A stretch of DNA of 64,000 nucleotides from Luzula sylvatica (Eukaryota > Streptophyta > Magnoliopsida > Poales > Juncaceae): the NCBI GenBank assembly GCA_946800325.1, contig OX326958.1:3606001-3670000 (forward strand), given 5' to 3'. Numbering within the stretch: the stretch's first letter is position 1; every line of letters begins with the position of its first letter. Below the pieces are notes generated by a model. It saw only the letters and a list, made by a program, of their open reading frames with translations, had not been told where the DNA came from and did no database searches. Made by a program: the position numbers and the translations under genes. Shown piece by piece: positions 12,516 to 26,459 of the stretch.

Positions 12516-15500
12516 ACTGAAGTCTAACATCTTCAAAAAATTCAATTAAGATATTTTTTAAAAAATATGAAAATTGAATTGTAACACAAGCAAAATACTC
12601 AATTTTCATGTTGTACTCAAAATACTCCGTAATTGAAGACTAACACAAACAAATTTCAATTTTTTCAAAGATTTCTTAAAAATGCAAAAACTGAAGTCTA
12701 ACACGTTGAAAAAATTGAATTAGGATATTTTTTTTTAAAATTGAAGTGTAACACAAGCAAAATACTCAATTTTCATGTTGTACTCAAAATACTCCGTAAA
12801 TGAAGGCTAACACAGACAAATTTCAATTTTTTCAAAGATTTCTTAAAATTGCAAAAATTGAAATCTAATACCTTCAAAAAATTCACTTATGCTATTTTTT
12901 TTAAAAAAATTAAAATTCAATTGTAACACAAGCAAAATACTCAATTTTCATTTCGTACGTAAATTACTCCGTAATTGAAGACTAACAAACACAAATTCCA
13001 ATTTTTTCAAACATTTCTTTAAAATTAAAAAACTGAAGTTTAACATCTTCAAAAAATTTAATTAAGATATTTTTAAAAAATATGTTAAAATTGAAGTGTG
13101 ACACAAGCAAAATACTCAATTTTCAAGTGGTACTCAAAATACTCCGTAATTGTAGACTAACGCACACAAATTTCATTTTTTTCAAAAATTTCTTGAAAAT
13201 GCTAAAACTGAAATCTAACATTTTCAAAAAATTCAATTAAGATATTTTTTTAAAAATATTAAAATTGAAGTGTAACACAAGCAAAATAGTCAATTTTCAT
13301 GTTGTACACAAAATACTCCGTAATTGAAGACTAACACACAAAAATTCCAATATTTTCAAAGATTCCTTAACAATGCAAAAACTGAAATCTAACACCTTCA
13401 AAAAATTCACTTATGCTATTTTTTTTATAAATTTAAAATTGAAGTGTAACACAAGCAAAATACTCAATTTTCATGTTGTACTCGAAATATTCCGTAATTG
13501 AAGACTAACACACACAAATTTCAATTTTTTAAAAAATTTCTTAAAAATGCTAAAACTGAAGTCTAACATCTTCAAAAAATTGAATTAAGATATTTTTTAA
13601 AAATATGTTAAAATTGAAGTGTAACACAAGCAAAATACTCAATTTTCATGTGGTACTCAAAATACTCCGTAATTGAACACTATCACACACAAATTTCAAT
13701 TTTTTCAAAAATTTCTTAAAAATGCTAAAACTGAAGTTTAGCATCTTCAAAAATTTAAATTAAGATATTTTTTAAAAAATGTAAAAATTGAAGTGTGACA
13801 CAAGCAAAATATTCTATTTTCATGTTGTACTCAAAATAATCTATAATTGAAGACTAACACACACAAATTTCAATTTTTTCAAAAATTTCTTAAAAATGCT
13901 AAAACTGAAGTCTAACATCTCCAAAAAATTCAATTAAGTATTTTTTTGAAAATGTTAAAATTGAAGTGTAACACAAGCAAAATACTCAATTTGCATGTTG
14001 TACTCAAAATACTCCGTAATTGAAGACTAACACACACAAATTTCAATTTTTTTCAAAGATTTTTAAAAAATGCATAAACTGAATTCTAACATCTTCAAAA
14101 AATTCACTTATGCTATTTTTTTTTTAAAATTTAAAATTGAAGTGTAACACAAGCAAAATACTCAATTTTTATTTCGTACTCAAATTACTCCGTAATTGAA
14201 GACTAACACACACAAATTTCAATTTTTTCAAACATTTCTTAAAAATAAAAAAACTGAAGTCTAACACCTTCAAAAAATTGAATTAAGATATTTTTTAAAA
14301 ATATGTTAAAATTGAAGTGTGACACAACAAAAATACTCAATTTTCATGTTGTACTCAAAATACTCCGTAATTGAAGAACAACACACACAAATTTCAATTT
14401 TTTCAAAGATTTATTAAAAATGCAAAAACTGAAATCTAACACCTTCAAAAAATTCTCTTATGCTAATTTTTTTAAAAATATTAAAATTGAAGTGTAACAC
14501 AAGCAAAATACACAATTTTCATGTTGTACTCAAAATAATCCGTAATTGAAGACAAACACACACAAATTTCAATTTTTTCAAAAATTTCTTAAAAATGCTA
14601 AAACTGAAGTCTAACATCTTCAAAAAAATTGAATTAAGATATTTTTTAAAAATATGTTAAAATTGAAGTGTAACACAAGGAAAATACTCAATTTTCATGT
14701 GGTACTCAAAATACTCCGTAATTGATGACTAACACACACAAATTTTAATTTTTTCAAAAATTTCTTAAAAATGCTAAAACAGAAGTCTAACATCTTCAAA
14801 AAATTCAATTGAGATATTTTTTAAAAAATGTTAAAATTGAAGTGTAACACATGCAAAATACTCAATTTTCATGTTGGACTCAAAATACTCCGTAATTGAA
14901 GATTAACACACACAAATTTCAATTTTTTCAAAATTTTCTTAAAAATACTAAAACTGAAGTCTAACATCTTCAAAAAATTGAATTAAGATATTTTTTTTAA
15001 ATATGTTAAAATTGAAGTGTAACACAAGAAAAATACTCAATTTTCATGTGGTACTCAAAATACTCCGTAATTGAAGACTAACACACACAAATATCTATTT
15101 TTTCAAAAATTTCTTAAAAATGCTAAAACTGAAGTCTAACATCTTCAAAAAATTCAATTGAGATATTTTTTAAAAAATGTTAAAATTGAAGTGTAACACA
15201 AGCAAAATAATCAATTTTCATGTTGTACTCAAAATACTCCGTAATTGAAGACTAACACACACAAATTTCAATTTTTTCAAAAATTTCTTAAAAATGATAA
15301 AACCGAAGTCTAACATATTCAAAAAATTCAATTAAGATATTTTTAAAAAATATTAAAATTGATGTGTAACACAAACAAAATACTCAATTTTCATGTTGTA
15401 CTCAAAATACTCCGTAATTGAAGACTAACACACACAAATTTCAATTTGTTCAAAGATTTATTAAAAATGCAAAAACTGAAATCTAAGACCTTCAAAAAAT

Positions 15501-15822
15501 TCTCTTATGCTATTTTTTTTAAAAATTCAAAATTGAAGTGTAACACAAGCAAAATACTCAATTTTCATGTTGTACTCAAAATACTCCGTAATTGAAGACT
15601 AACACACACAAATTTCAATTTTTTCGTAATTTTTTGAAAAATGCTAAAACTGAAGTCTAGCATCTTCAAAAAATTGAATTAAGATATTTTTTTTAAAATG
15701 TCCAAATTGAAGTGTATCACAAGCAAAATACTCAATTTTAATGTTGTACTCAAAATACTCTGTAATCGAAGACTAACACACACAAATTTCAATTGTTTCA
15801 AAAATTTCTTAAAAATGCTAAA
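12516..15822. repeat. HOR-B copy 1, deleted by 12 monomers (3,307 bp)
   Basis: Start and end are set by the monomer equivalent to position 1. It matches HOR-B copy 2 at an offset of 3,307 bp for its first 2.7 kb. In the shared stretch at about 15240-15290 it jumps to the GATAAAACCG monomer, which in copy 2 lies near 20690. This loses 2,089 bp, 12 monomers. The TTTTTCGTAATTTTTT marker at 12318, upstream, recurs at 15625 and 21021. Confidence 0.8.
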
Positions 15823-18800
15823 ACTGAAGTCTAACATCTTCAAAAAATTCAATTAAGATATTTTTTAAAAAATATTAAAATTGAATTGTAACACAAGCAA
15901 AATACTCAATTTTCATGTTGTACTCAAAATACTCCGTAATTGAAGACTAACACAAACAAATTTCAATTTTTTCAAAGATTTCTTAAAAATGCAAAAACTG
16001 AAGTCTAACACGTTGAAAAAATTGAATTAGGATATTTTTTTTTAAAATTGAAGTGTAACACAAGCAAAATACTCAATTTTCATGTTGTACTCAAAATACT
16101 CCGTAAATGAAGGCTAACACAGACAAATTTCAATTTTTTCAAAGATTTCTTAAAATTGCAAAAATTGAAATCTAATACCTTCAAAAAATTCACTTATGCT
16201 ATTTTTTTTTAAAAAATTAAAATTCAATTGTAACACAAGCAAAATACTCAATTTTCATTTCGTACGTAAATTACTCCGTAATTGAAGACTAACAAACACA
16301 AATTCCAATTTTTTCAAACATTTCTTTAAAATTAAAAAACTGAAGTTTAACACCTTCAAAAAATTTAATTAAGATATTTTTAAAAAATATGTTAAAATTG
16401 AAGTGTGACACAAGCAAAATACTCAATTTTCAAGTGGTACTCAAAATACTCCGTAATTGTAGACTAACGCACACAAATTTCATTTTTTTCAAAAATTTCT
16501 TGAAAATGCTAAAACTGAAATCTAACATTTTCAAAAAATTCAATTAAGATATTTTTTTAAAAATATTAAAATTGAAGTGTAACACAAGCAAAATACTCAA
16601 TTTTCATGTTGTACACAAAATACTCCGTAATTGAAGACTAACACACAAAAATTCCAATATTTTCAAAGATTCCTTAACAATGCAAAAACTGAAATCTAAC
16701 ACCTTCAAAAAATTCACTTATGCTATTTTTTTTATAAATTTAAAATTGAAGTGTAACACAAGCAAAATACTCAATTTTCATGTTGTACTCGAAATATTCC
16801 GTAATTGAAGACTAACACACACAAATTTCAATTTTTTAAAAAATTTCTTAAAAATGCTAAAACTGAAGTCTAACATCTTCAAAAAATTGAATTAAGATAT
16901 TTTTTAAAAATATGTTAAAATTGAAGTGTAACACAAGCAAAATACTCAATTTTCATGTGGTACTCAAAATACTCCGTAATTGAACACTATCACACACAAA
17001 TTTCAATTTTTTCAAAAATTTCTTAAAAATGCTAAAACTGAAGTTTAGCATCTTCAAAAATTTAAATTAAGATATTTTTTAAAAAATGTAAAAATTGAAG
17101 TGTGACACAAGCAAAATATTCTATTTTCATGTTGTACTCAAAATAATCTATAATTGAAGACTAACACACACAAATTTCAATTTTTTCAAAAATTTCTTAA
17201 AAATGCTAAAACTGAAGTCTAACATCTCCAAAAAATTCAATTAAGTATTTTTTTTAAAATGTTAAAATTGAAGTGTAACACAAGCAAAATACTCAATTTG
17301 CATGTTGTACTCAAAATACTCCGTAATTGAAGACTAACACACACAAATTTCAATTTTTTTCAAAGATTTTTAAAAAATGCATAAACTGAATTCTAACATC
17401 TTCAAAAAATTCACTTATGCTATTTTTTTTTTAAAATTTAAAATTGAAGTGTAACACAAGCAAAATACTCAATTTTTATTTCGTACTCAAATTACTCCGT
17501 AATTGAAGACTAACACACACAAATTTCAATTTTTTCAAACATTTCTTAAAAATAAAAAAACTGAAGTCTAACACCTTCAAAAAATTGAATTAAGATATTT
17601 TTTAAAAATATGTTAAAATTGAAGTGTGACACAACAAAAATACTCAATTTTCATGTTGTACTCAAAATACTCCGTAATTGAAGAACAACACACACAAATT
17701 TCAATTTTTTCAAAGATTTATTAAAAATGCAAAAACTGAAATCTAACACCTTCAAAAAATTCTCTTATGCTAATTTTTTTAAAAATATTAAAATTGAAGT
17801 GTAACACAAGCAAAATACACAATTTTCATGTTGTACTCAAAATAATCCGTAATTGAAGACAAACACACACAAATTTCAATTTTTTCAAAAATTTCTTAAA
17901 AATGCTAAAACTGAAGTCTAACATCTTCAAAAAAATTGAATTAAGATATTTTTTAAAAATATGTTAAAATTGAAGTGTAACACAAGGAAAATACTCAATT
18001 TTCACGTGGTACTCAAAATACTCCGTAATTGATGACTAACACACACAAATTTTAATTTTTTCAAAAATTTCTTAAAAATGCTAAAACAGAAGTCTAACAT
18101 CTTCAAAAAATTCAATTGAGATATTTTTTAAAAAATGTTAAAATTGAAGTGTAACACATGCAAAATACTCAATTTTCATGTTGGACTCAAAATACTCCGT
18201 AATTGAAGATTAACACACACAAATTTCAATTTTTTCAAAATTTTCTTAAAAATACTAAAACTGAAGTCTAACATCTTCAAAAAATTGAATTAAGATATTT
18301 TTTTTAAATATGTTAAAATTGAAGTGTAACACAAGAAAAATACTCAATTTTCATGTGGTACTCAAAATACTCCGTAATTGAAGACTAACACACACAAATA
18401 TCTATTTTTTCAAAAATTTCTTAAAAATGCTAAAACTGAAGTCTAACATCTTCAAAAAATTCAATTGAGATATTTTTTAAAAAATGTTAAAATTGAAGTG
18501 TAACACAAGCAAAATAATCAATTTTCATGTTGTACTCAAAATACTCCGTAATTGAAGACTAACACACACAAATTTCAATTTTTTCAAAAATTTCTAAAAA
18601 ATGCTAAAACTGAAGTCTAACCTCTTCAAAAAATTCAATTAAGATATTTTTTTTAAAATATAAAAATTGAAGTGTAACACAAGCAAAGTACTCAATTTTC
18701 ATGTTGTACTCAAAATACTCCGTAATTGAAGACTAACACACAAAAATTTCAATTTTTTCAAAAATTTCTTAAAAATGCTAAAAAGGAAGTCTAGCATCTT

Positions 18801-21218
18801 AAAAAAATTCAATTAAGATATTTTTCAAAAAATGTTAAAATTTAAGTGTAACACAAACAAAATACTTAATTTTCATGTTGTACTCAAAATACTCCGTAAT
18901 TGAAGACTAACACACACAAAGTTCAATTGTTTCAAAAATTTCTTAAAAATGCAAAATCTGAAGTCTAACATCTTCAAAAAATTCAATTAAGATATTTTTT
19001 AAAACATGTTAAAATTGAAGTGTAACACAAGGAAAATACTCAATTTTCAATTCGTACTAAAAATACTCCGTAATTGAAGACTAACACACACAAATTTCAA
19101 TTTTTTAAAAAATGTCTTAAAAATGATAATACTCAAGTCTAACATCTTCAAAAAATTCAATTGAGATATTTTTTAAAAAATGTTAAAATTGAAGTGTAAC
19201 ACTAGCAAAATACTCAATTTTCATGTTGTACTCAAAATACTCCGTAATTGAAGACTAACACACACAAATTTTAATTTTTTCAAAAATTTCTTAAAAATGC
19301 TAAATCAGAAGTCTAGCATCTTCAAAAAATTCAATTAAAATATTTTTTAAAAAATGTTAAAATTGAAGTGTAACACTAGCAAAATACTCAATTTTCATGT
19401 TGTACTCAAAATACTCCGTAATTGAAGACTAACACACACAAATTTCAATTTTTTCAAAAATTTCTTAAAAATGCTAAAACTGAAGTCTAGCATCTTCAAA
19501 AAATTCAATTAAGATATTTTTCAAACAATGTTAAAATTGAAGTGTAACACAAGCAAAATACTCAATTTTCATGTTGTACTCAAAATACTCCGTAATTGAA
19601 GACTAACACACACAAATTTCAATTGTTCAAACATTTCTTAGAAATGCAAAATCTGAAGTCTAACATCTTCAAAAAATTAAATTAAGATATTTTTTAAAAA
19701 ATATTAAAATTGAAGTGTAACACAAGCAAACTATTCAATTTTCATGTTGTACTCAAAATACTCCGTAATTGAAGACTAACACACACAAATTTCAATTTTT
19801 TCAAAAATTTCTTAAAAATGCTAAAACTGAAGTCTAGCATCTTCAAAAAATTCAATTAAGATATTTTTCAAAAAATGTTAAAATTGAAGTGTAACACAAG
19901 CAAAATACTCAATTTTCATGTTGTACTCAAAATACTCCGTAATTGAAGACTAACACACACAAAGTTCAATTGTTTCAAAAATTTCTCAAAAATGCAAAAT
20001 CTGAAGTCTAACATCTTCAAAAAATTCAATTAAGATATTTTTTTAAAAATATTAAAATTGAAGTGTGACACAAGCAAAATACTCAATTTTCATGTGGTAC
20101 TCAGAATACTCCGTAATTGAAGACCAGCAATCAAAAATTTCAATTTTTTCAATGATTTATTAAAAATGCAAAAACTGAAATCTAACACCTTCAAAAAATT
20201 CTCTTTTGCTATTTTTTTTTAAAATATTAAAATTGAAGTGTAACACATGCAAAATACACAATTTTCATGTTGTACTCAAAATACTCCGTAATTGAAGATA
20301 AACACACACAAATTTCAATTTTTTCAAAGATTTATTAAAAATGCAAAAACTGAAATCTAACACATTCAAAAAATTCTCTTATGCTATTTTTTTTTTTAAA
20401 TTCAAAATTGAAGTGTAGCACAAGAAAAATACTCAATTTTCATGTGGTACTCAAAATACTCCGTAATTGAAGACTAACACACACAAATTTCAATTATTTC
20501 AAAGATTTCTTAAAAATGCAAAAACTGAAATCTAACACCTTCAAAAAATTCACTTATGCTATTTTTTTTTTAAATTTAAAATTGAAGTGTAACACAAGAA
20601 AAATACTCAATTTTCATGTTGTAGTCAAAATACTCCGTAATTGAAGACTAACACACACAAATTTCAATTTTTTCAAAAATTTCTTAAAAATGATAAAACC
20701 GAAGTCTAACATATTCAAAAAATTCAATTAAGATATTTTTAAAAAATATTAAAATTGATGTGTAACACAAACAAAATACTCAATTTTCATGTTGTACTCA
20801 AAATACTCCGTAATTGAAGACTAACACACACAAATTTCAATTTGTTCAAAGATTTATTAAAAATGCAAAAACTGAAATCTAAGACCTTCAAAAAATTCTC
20901 TTATGCTATTTTTTTTAAAAATTCAAAATTGAAGTGTAACACAAGCAAAATACTCAATTTTCATGTTGTACTCAAAATACTCCGTAATTGAAGACTAACA
21001 CACACAAATTTCAATTTTTTCGTAATTTTTTGAAAAATGCAAAAACTGAAGTCTAGCATCTTCAAAAAATTGAATTAAGATATTTTTTTTAAAATGTCAA
21101 AATTGAAGTGTAACACAAGCAAAATACTCATTTTTCATGTTGTACTCAAAATACTCCGTAATTGAAGACTAACACACACAAATTTCAATTGTTTCAAAAA
21201 TTTCTTAAAAATGCTAAA
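15823..21218. repeat. HOR-B copy 2, full length (31 monomers, 5,396 bp)
   Basis: The period is fixed by several markers at the same offset: TTTTTCGTAATTTTTT at 15625 and 21021, and the CATTTTC variant at 16528 and 21924. Both pairs differ by 5,396 bp, 31 monomers averaging 174.06 bp. It contains two monomer families, one with TTATGCTATT T-run tails and one with GATATTTTT tails, in long runs rather than alternating. Confidence 0.8.
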
Positions 21219-24200
21219 ACTGAAGTCTAACATCTTCAAAAAATTCAATTAAGATATTTTTTAAAAAATATTAAAATTGAATTGTAACACAAGCAAAATA
21301 CTCAATTTTCATGTTGTACTCAAAATACTCCGTAATTGAAGACTAACACAAACAAATTTCAATTTTTTCAAAGATTTCTTACAAATGAAAAAACTGAAGT
21401 CTAACACGTTGAAAAAATTGAATTAGGATATTTTTTTTTAAAATTGAAGTGTAACACAAGCAAAATACTCAATTTTCATGTTGTACTCAAAATACTCCGT
21501 AAATGAAGGCTAACACAGACAAATTTCATTTTTTTCAAAGATTTCTTAAAATTGCAAAAATTGAAATCTAATACCTTCAAAAAATTCACTTATGCTATTT
21601 TTTTTTAAAAAATTAAAATTCAATTGTAACACCAGCAAAATACTCAATTTTCATTTCGTACGTAAATTACTCCGTAATTGAAGACTAACAAACACAAATT
21701 CCAATTTTTTCAAACATTTCTTTAAAATTAAAAAACTGAAGTTTAACACCTTCAAAAAATTTAATTAAGATATTTTTAAAAAATATGTTAAAATTGAAGT
21801 GTGACACAAGCAAAATACTCAATTTTCAAGTGGTACTCAAAATACTCCGTAATTGTAGACTAACGCACACAAATTTCATTTTTTTCAAAAATTTCTTGAA
21901 AATGCTAAAACTGAAATCTAACATTTTCAAAAAATTCAATTAAGATATTTTTTTAAAAATATTAAAATTGAAGTGTAACACAAGCAAAATACTCAATTTT
22001 CATGTTGTACACAAAATACTCCGTAATTGAAGACTAACACACAAAAATTCCAATATTTTCAAAGATTCCTTAACAATGCAAAAACTGAAATCTAACACCT
22101 TCAAAAAATTCACTTATGCTATTTTTTTTATAAATTTAAAATTGAAGTGTAACACAAGCAAAATACTCAATTTTCATGTTGTACTCGAAATATTCCGTAA
22201 TTGAAGACTAACACACACAAATTTCAATTTTTTCAAAAATTTCTTAAAAATGCTAAAACTGAAGTCTAACATCTTCAAAAAATTGAATTAAGATATTTTT
22301 TAAAAATATGTTAAAATTGAAGTGTAACACAAGCAAAATACTCAATTTTCATGTGGTACTCAAAATACTCCGTAATTGAACACTATCACACACAAATTTC
22401 AATTTTTTCAAAAATTTCTTAAAAATGCTAAAACTGAAGTTTAGCATCTTCAAAAATTTAAATTAAGATATTTTTTAAAAAATGTAAAAATTGAAGTGTG
22501 ACACAAGCAAAATATTCTATTTTCATGTTGTACTCAAAATAATCTATAATTGAAGACTAACACACACAAATTTCAATTTTTTCAAAAATTTCTTAAAAAT
22601 GCTAAAACTGAAGTCTAACATCTCCAAAAAATTCAATTAAGTATTTTTTTTATAATGTTAAAATTGAAGTGTAACACAAGCAAAATACTCAATTTGCATG
22701 TTGTACTCAAAATACTCCGTAATTGAAGACTAACACACACAAATTTCAATTTTTTTCAAAGATTTTTAAAAAATGCAAAAACTGAATTCTAACATCTTCA
22801 AAAAATTCACTTATGCTATTTTTTTTTTAAAATTTAAAATTGAAGTGTAACACAAGCAAAATACTCAATTTTTATTTCGTACTCAAATTACTCCGTAATT
22901 GAAGACTAACACACACAAATTTCAATTTTTTCAAACATTTCTTAAAAATAAAAAAACTGAAGTCTAACACCTTCAAAAAATTGAATTAAGATATTTTTTA
23001 AAAATATGTTAAAATTGAAGTGTGACACAACAAAAATACTCAATTTTCATGTTGTACTCAAAATACTCCGTAATTGAAGAACAACACACAGAAATTTCAA
23101 TTTTTTCAAAGATTTATTAAAAATGCAAAAACTGAAATCTAACACCTTCAAAAAATTCTCTTATGCTAATTTTTTTAAAAATATTAAAATTGAAGTGTAA
23201 CACAAGCAAAATACACAATTTTCATGTTGTACTCAAAATAATCCGTAATTGAAGACAAACACACACAAATTTCAATTTTTTCAAAAATTTCTTAAAAATG
23301 CTAAAACTGAAGTCTAACATCTTCGAAAAAATTGAATTAAGATATTTTTTAAAAATATGTTAAAATTGAAGTGTAACACAAGCAAAATACTCAATTTTCA
23401 TGTGGTACTCAAAATACTCCGTAATTGAAGACTAACACACACAAATTTTAATTTTTTCAAAAATTTCTTAAAAATGCTAAAACAGAAGTCTAACATCTTC
23501 AAAAAATTCAATTGAGATATTTTTTAAAAAATGTTAAAATTGAAGTGTAACACAAGCAAAATACTCAATTTTCATGTTGTACTCAAAATACTCCGTAATT
23601 GAAGATTAACACACACAAATTTCAATTTTTTCAAAATTTTCTTAAAAATACTAAAACTGAAGTCTAACATCTTCAAAAAATTGAATTAAGATATTTTTTT
23701 TAAATATGTTAAAATTTAAGTGTAACACAAGAAAAATACTCAATTTTCATGTGGTACTAAAAATAATCCGTAATTGAAGACTAACACACACAAATATCTA
23801 TTTTTTCAAAAATTTCTTAAAAATGCTAAAACTGAAGTCTAACATCTTCAAAAAATTCAATTGAGATATTTTTTAAAAAATGTTAAAATTGAAGTGTAAC
23901 ACAAGCAAAATAATCAATTTTCATGTTGTACTCAAAATACTCCGTAATTGAAGACTAACACACACAAATTTCAATTTTTTCAAAAATTTCTAAAAAATGC
24001 TAAAACTGAAGTCTAACCTCTTCAAAAAATTCAATTAAGATATTTTTTTTAAAATATAAAAATTGAAGTGTAACACAAGCAAAGTACTCAATTTTCATGT
24101 TGTACTCAAAATACTCCGTAATTGAAGACTAACACACAAAAATTTCAATTTTTTCAAAAATTTCTTAAAAATGCTAAAAAGGAAGTCTAGCATCTTCAAA

Positions 24201-24765
24201 AAATTCAATTAAAATATTTTTCAAAAATTGTTAAAATTTAAGTGTAACACAAACAAAATACTCAATTTTCATGTTGTACTCAAAATACTCCGTAATTGAA
24301 GACTAACACACACAAAGTTCAATTGTTTCAAAAATTTCTTAAAAATGCAAAATCTGAAGTCTAACATCTTCAAAAAATTCAATTAAGATATTTTTTAAAA
24401 CATGTTAAAATTGAAGTGTAACACAAGGAAAATACTCAATTTTCAATTCGTACTAAAAATACTCCGTAATTGAAGACTAACACACACAAATTTCAATTTT
24501 TTAAAAAATGTCTTAAAAATGATAATACTCAAGTCTAACATCTTCAAAAAATTCAATTGAGATATTTTTTAAAAAATGTTAAAATTGAAGTGTAACACTA
24601 GCAAAATACTCAATTTTCATGTTGTACTCAAAATACTCCGTAATTGAAGAATAACTCACACAAATTTTAATTTTTTCAAAAATTTCTCAAAAATGCTAAA
24701 TCAGAAGTCTAGCATCTTCAAAAAATTCCATTAAAATATTTTTTAAAAAATGTTAAAATTGAAGT
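21219..24765. repeat. HOR-B copy 3, truncated
   Basis: This copy follows HOR-B copy 2 at an offset of 5,396 bp up to about 24,750, including the GATAATACTC monomer near 24,520. It then switches to sequence like its own interior instead of continuing the 31-monomer order. Small private changes are present, such as TTACAAATGAAAAAAC near 21,379. Confidence 0.75.
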
Positions 24766-26400
24766 GTAACACAAGAAAAATACTCAATTTTCATGTGGTA
24801 CTCAAAATACTCCGTAATTGAAGACTAACACACACAAATATATATTTTTTCAAAAATTTCTTAAAAATGCTAAAACTGAAGTCTAACTTCTTCAAAAAAT
24901 TCATTTGAGATATTTTTTAAAAAATGTTAAAATTGAAGTGTAACACAAGCAAAATAATCAATTTTCATGTTGTCCTCAAAATACTCCGTAATTGAAGACT
25001 AACACACACAAATTTCAATTGTTTCAAATATTTCTTAAAAATGCTAAAACTGAAGTCTAACATCTCCAAAAAATTCAATTAAGTATTTTTTTTAAAATGT
25101 TAAAATTGAAGTGTAACACAAGCAAAATACTCAATTTGCATGTTGTACTCAAAATACTCCGTAATTGAAGACTAACACACACAAATTTCAATTTTTTTCA
25201 AAGATTTTTAAAAAATGCAAAAACTGAATTCTAACATCTTCAAAAAATTCACTTATTCTATTTTTTTTTAAAATTTAAAATTGAAGTGTAACACAAGCAA
25301 AATACTCAATTTTTATTTCGTACTCAAATTACTCCGTAATTGAAGACTAACACACACAAATTTCAATTTTTTCAAACATTTCTTAAAAATAAAAAAACTG
25401 AAGTCTAACACCTTCAAAAAATTGAATTAAGATATTTTTTAAAAATATGTTAAAATTGAAGTGTGACACAACAAAAATACTCAATTTTCATGTTGTACTC
25501 AAAATACTCCGTAATTGAAGACCAACACACACAAATTTCAATTTTTTCAAAGATTTATTAAAAATGCAAAAACTGAAATCAAACACCTTCAAAAAATTCT
25601 CTTATGCTAATTTTTTTAAAAATATTAAAATTGAAGTGTAACACAAGCAAAATACACAATTTTCATGTTGTACTCAAAATAATCCGTAATTGAAGACAAA
25701 CACACACAAATTTCAATTTTTTCAAAAATTTCTTAAAAATGCTAAAACTGAAGTCTAACATCTTCAAAAAAATTGAATTAAGATATTTTTTAAAAATTTG
25801 TTAAAATTGAAGTGTAACACAAGCAAAATACTCAATTTTCATGTGGTACTCAAAATACTCCGTAATTGAAGACTAACACACACAAATTTTAATTTTTTCA
25901 AAAATTTCTTAAAAATGCTAAAACAGAAGTCTAACATCTTCAAAAAATTCAATTGAGATATTTTTTAAAAAATGTTAAAATTGAAGTGTAACACAAGCAA
26001 AATACTCAATTTTCATGTTGTACTCAAAATACTCCGTAATTGAAGATTAACACACACAAATTTCAATTTTTTCAAAATTTTCTTAAAAATACTAAAACTG
26101 AAGTCTAACATCTTCAAAAAATTGAATTAAGATATTTTTTTTAAATATGTTAAAATTGAAGTGTAACACAAGAAAAATACTCAATTTTCATGTGGTACTC
26201 AAAATACTCCGTAATTGAAGACTAACACACACAAATATCTATTTTTTCAAAAATTTCTTAAAAATGCTAAAACTGAAGTCTAACATCTTCAAAAAATTCA
26301 ATTGAGATATTTTTTAAAAAATGTTAAAATTGAAGTGTAACACAAGCAAAATAATCAATTTTCATGTTGTCCTCAAAATACTCCGTAATTGACGACTAAC
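24766..26400. repeat. Internal repeat of HOR-B copy 3 (offset 2,442 bp)
   Basis: From the CATCTCCAAAAA monomer at 25063, this segment repeats 22621-23958 at an offset of 2,442 bp (14 monomers). Both ends of the inserted block carry TTGTCCTCAAAATACTCC, at about 24,970 and 26,370, in place of the usual TTGTACTC. That variant was not seen elsewhere and suggests the two flanking monomers are copies of each other. Confidence 0.7.
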
Positions 26401-26459
26401 ACACACAAATTTCAATTGTTTCAAAAATTTCTTAAAAATGCTAAAACTGAAGCCTAACA

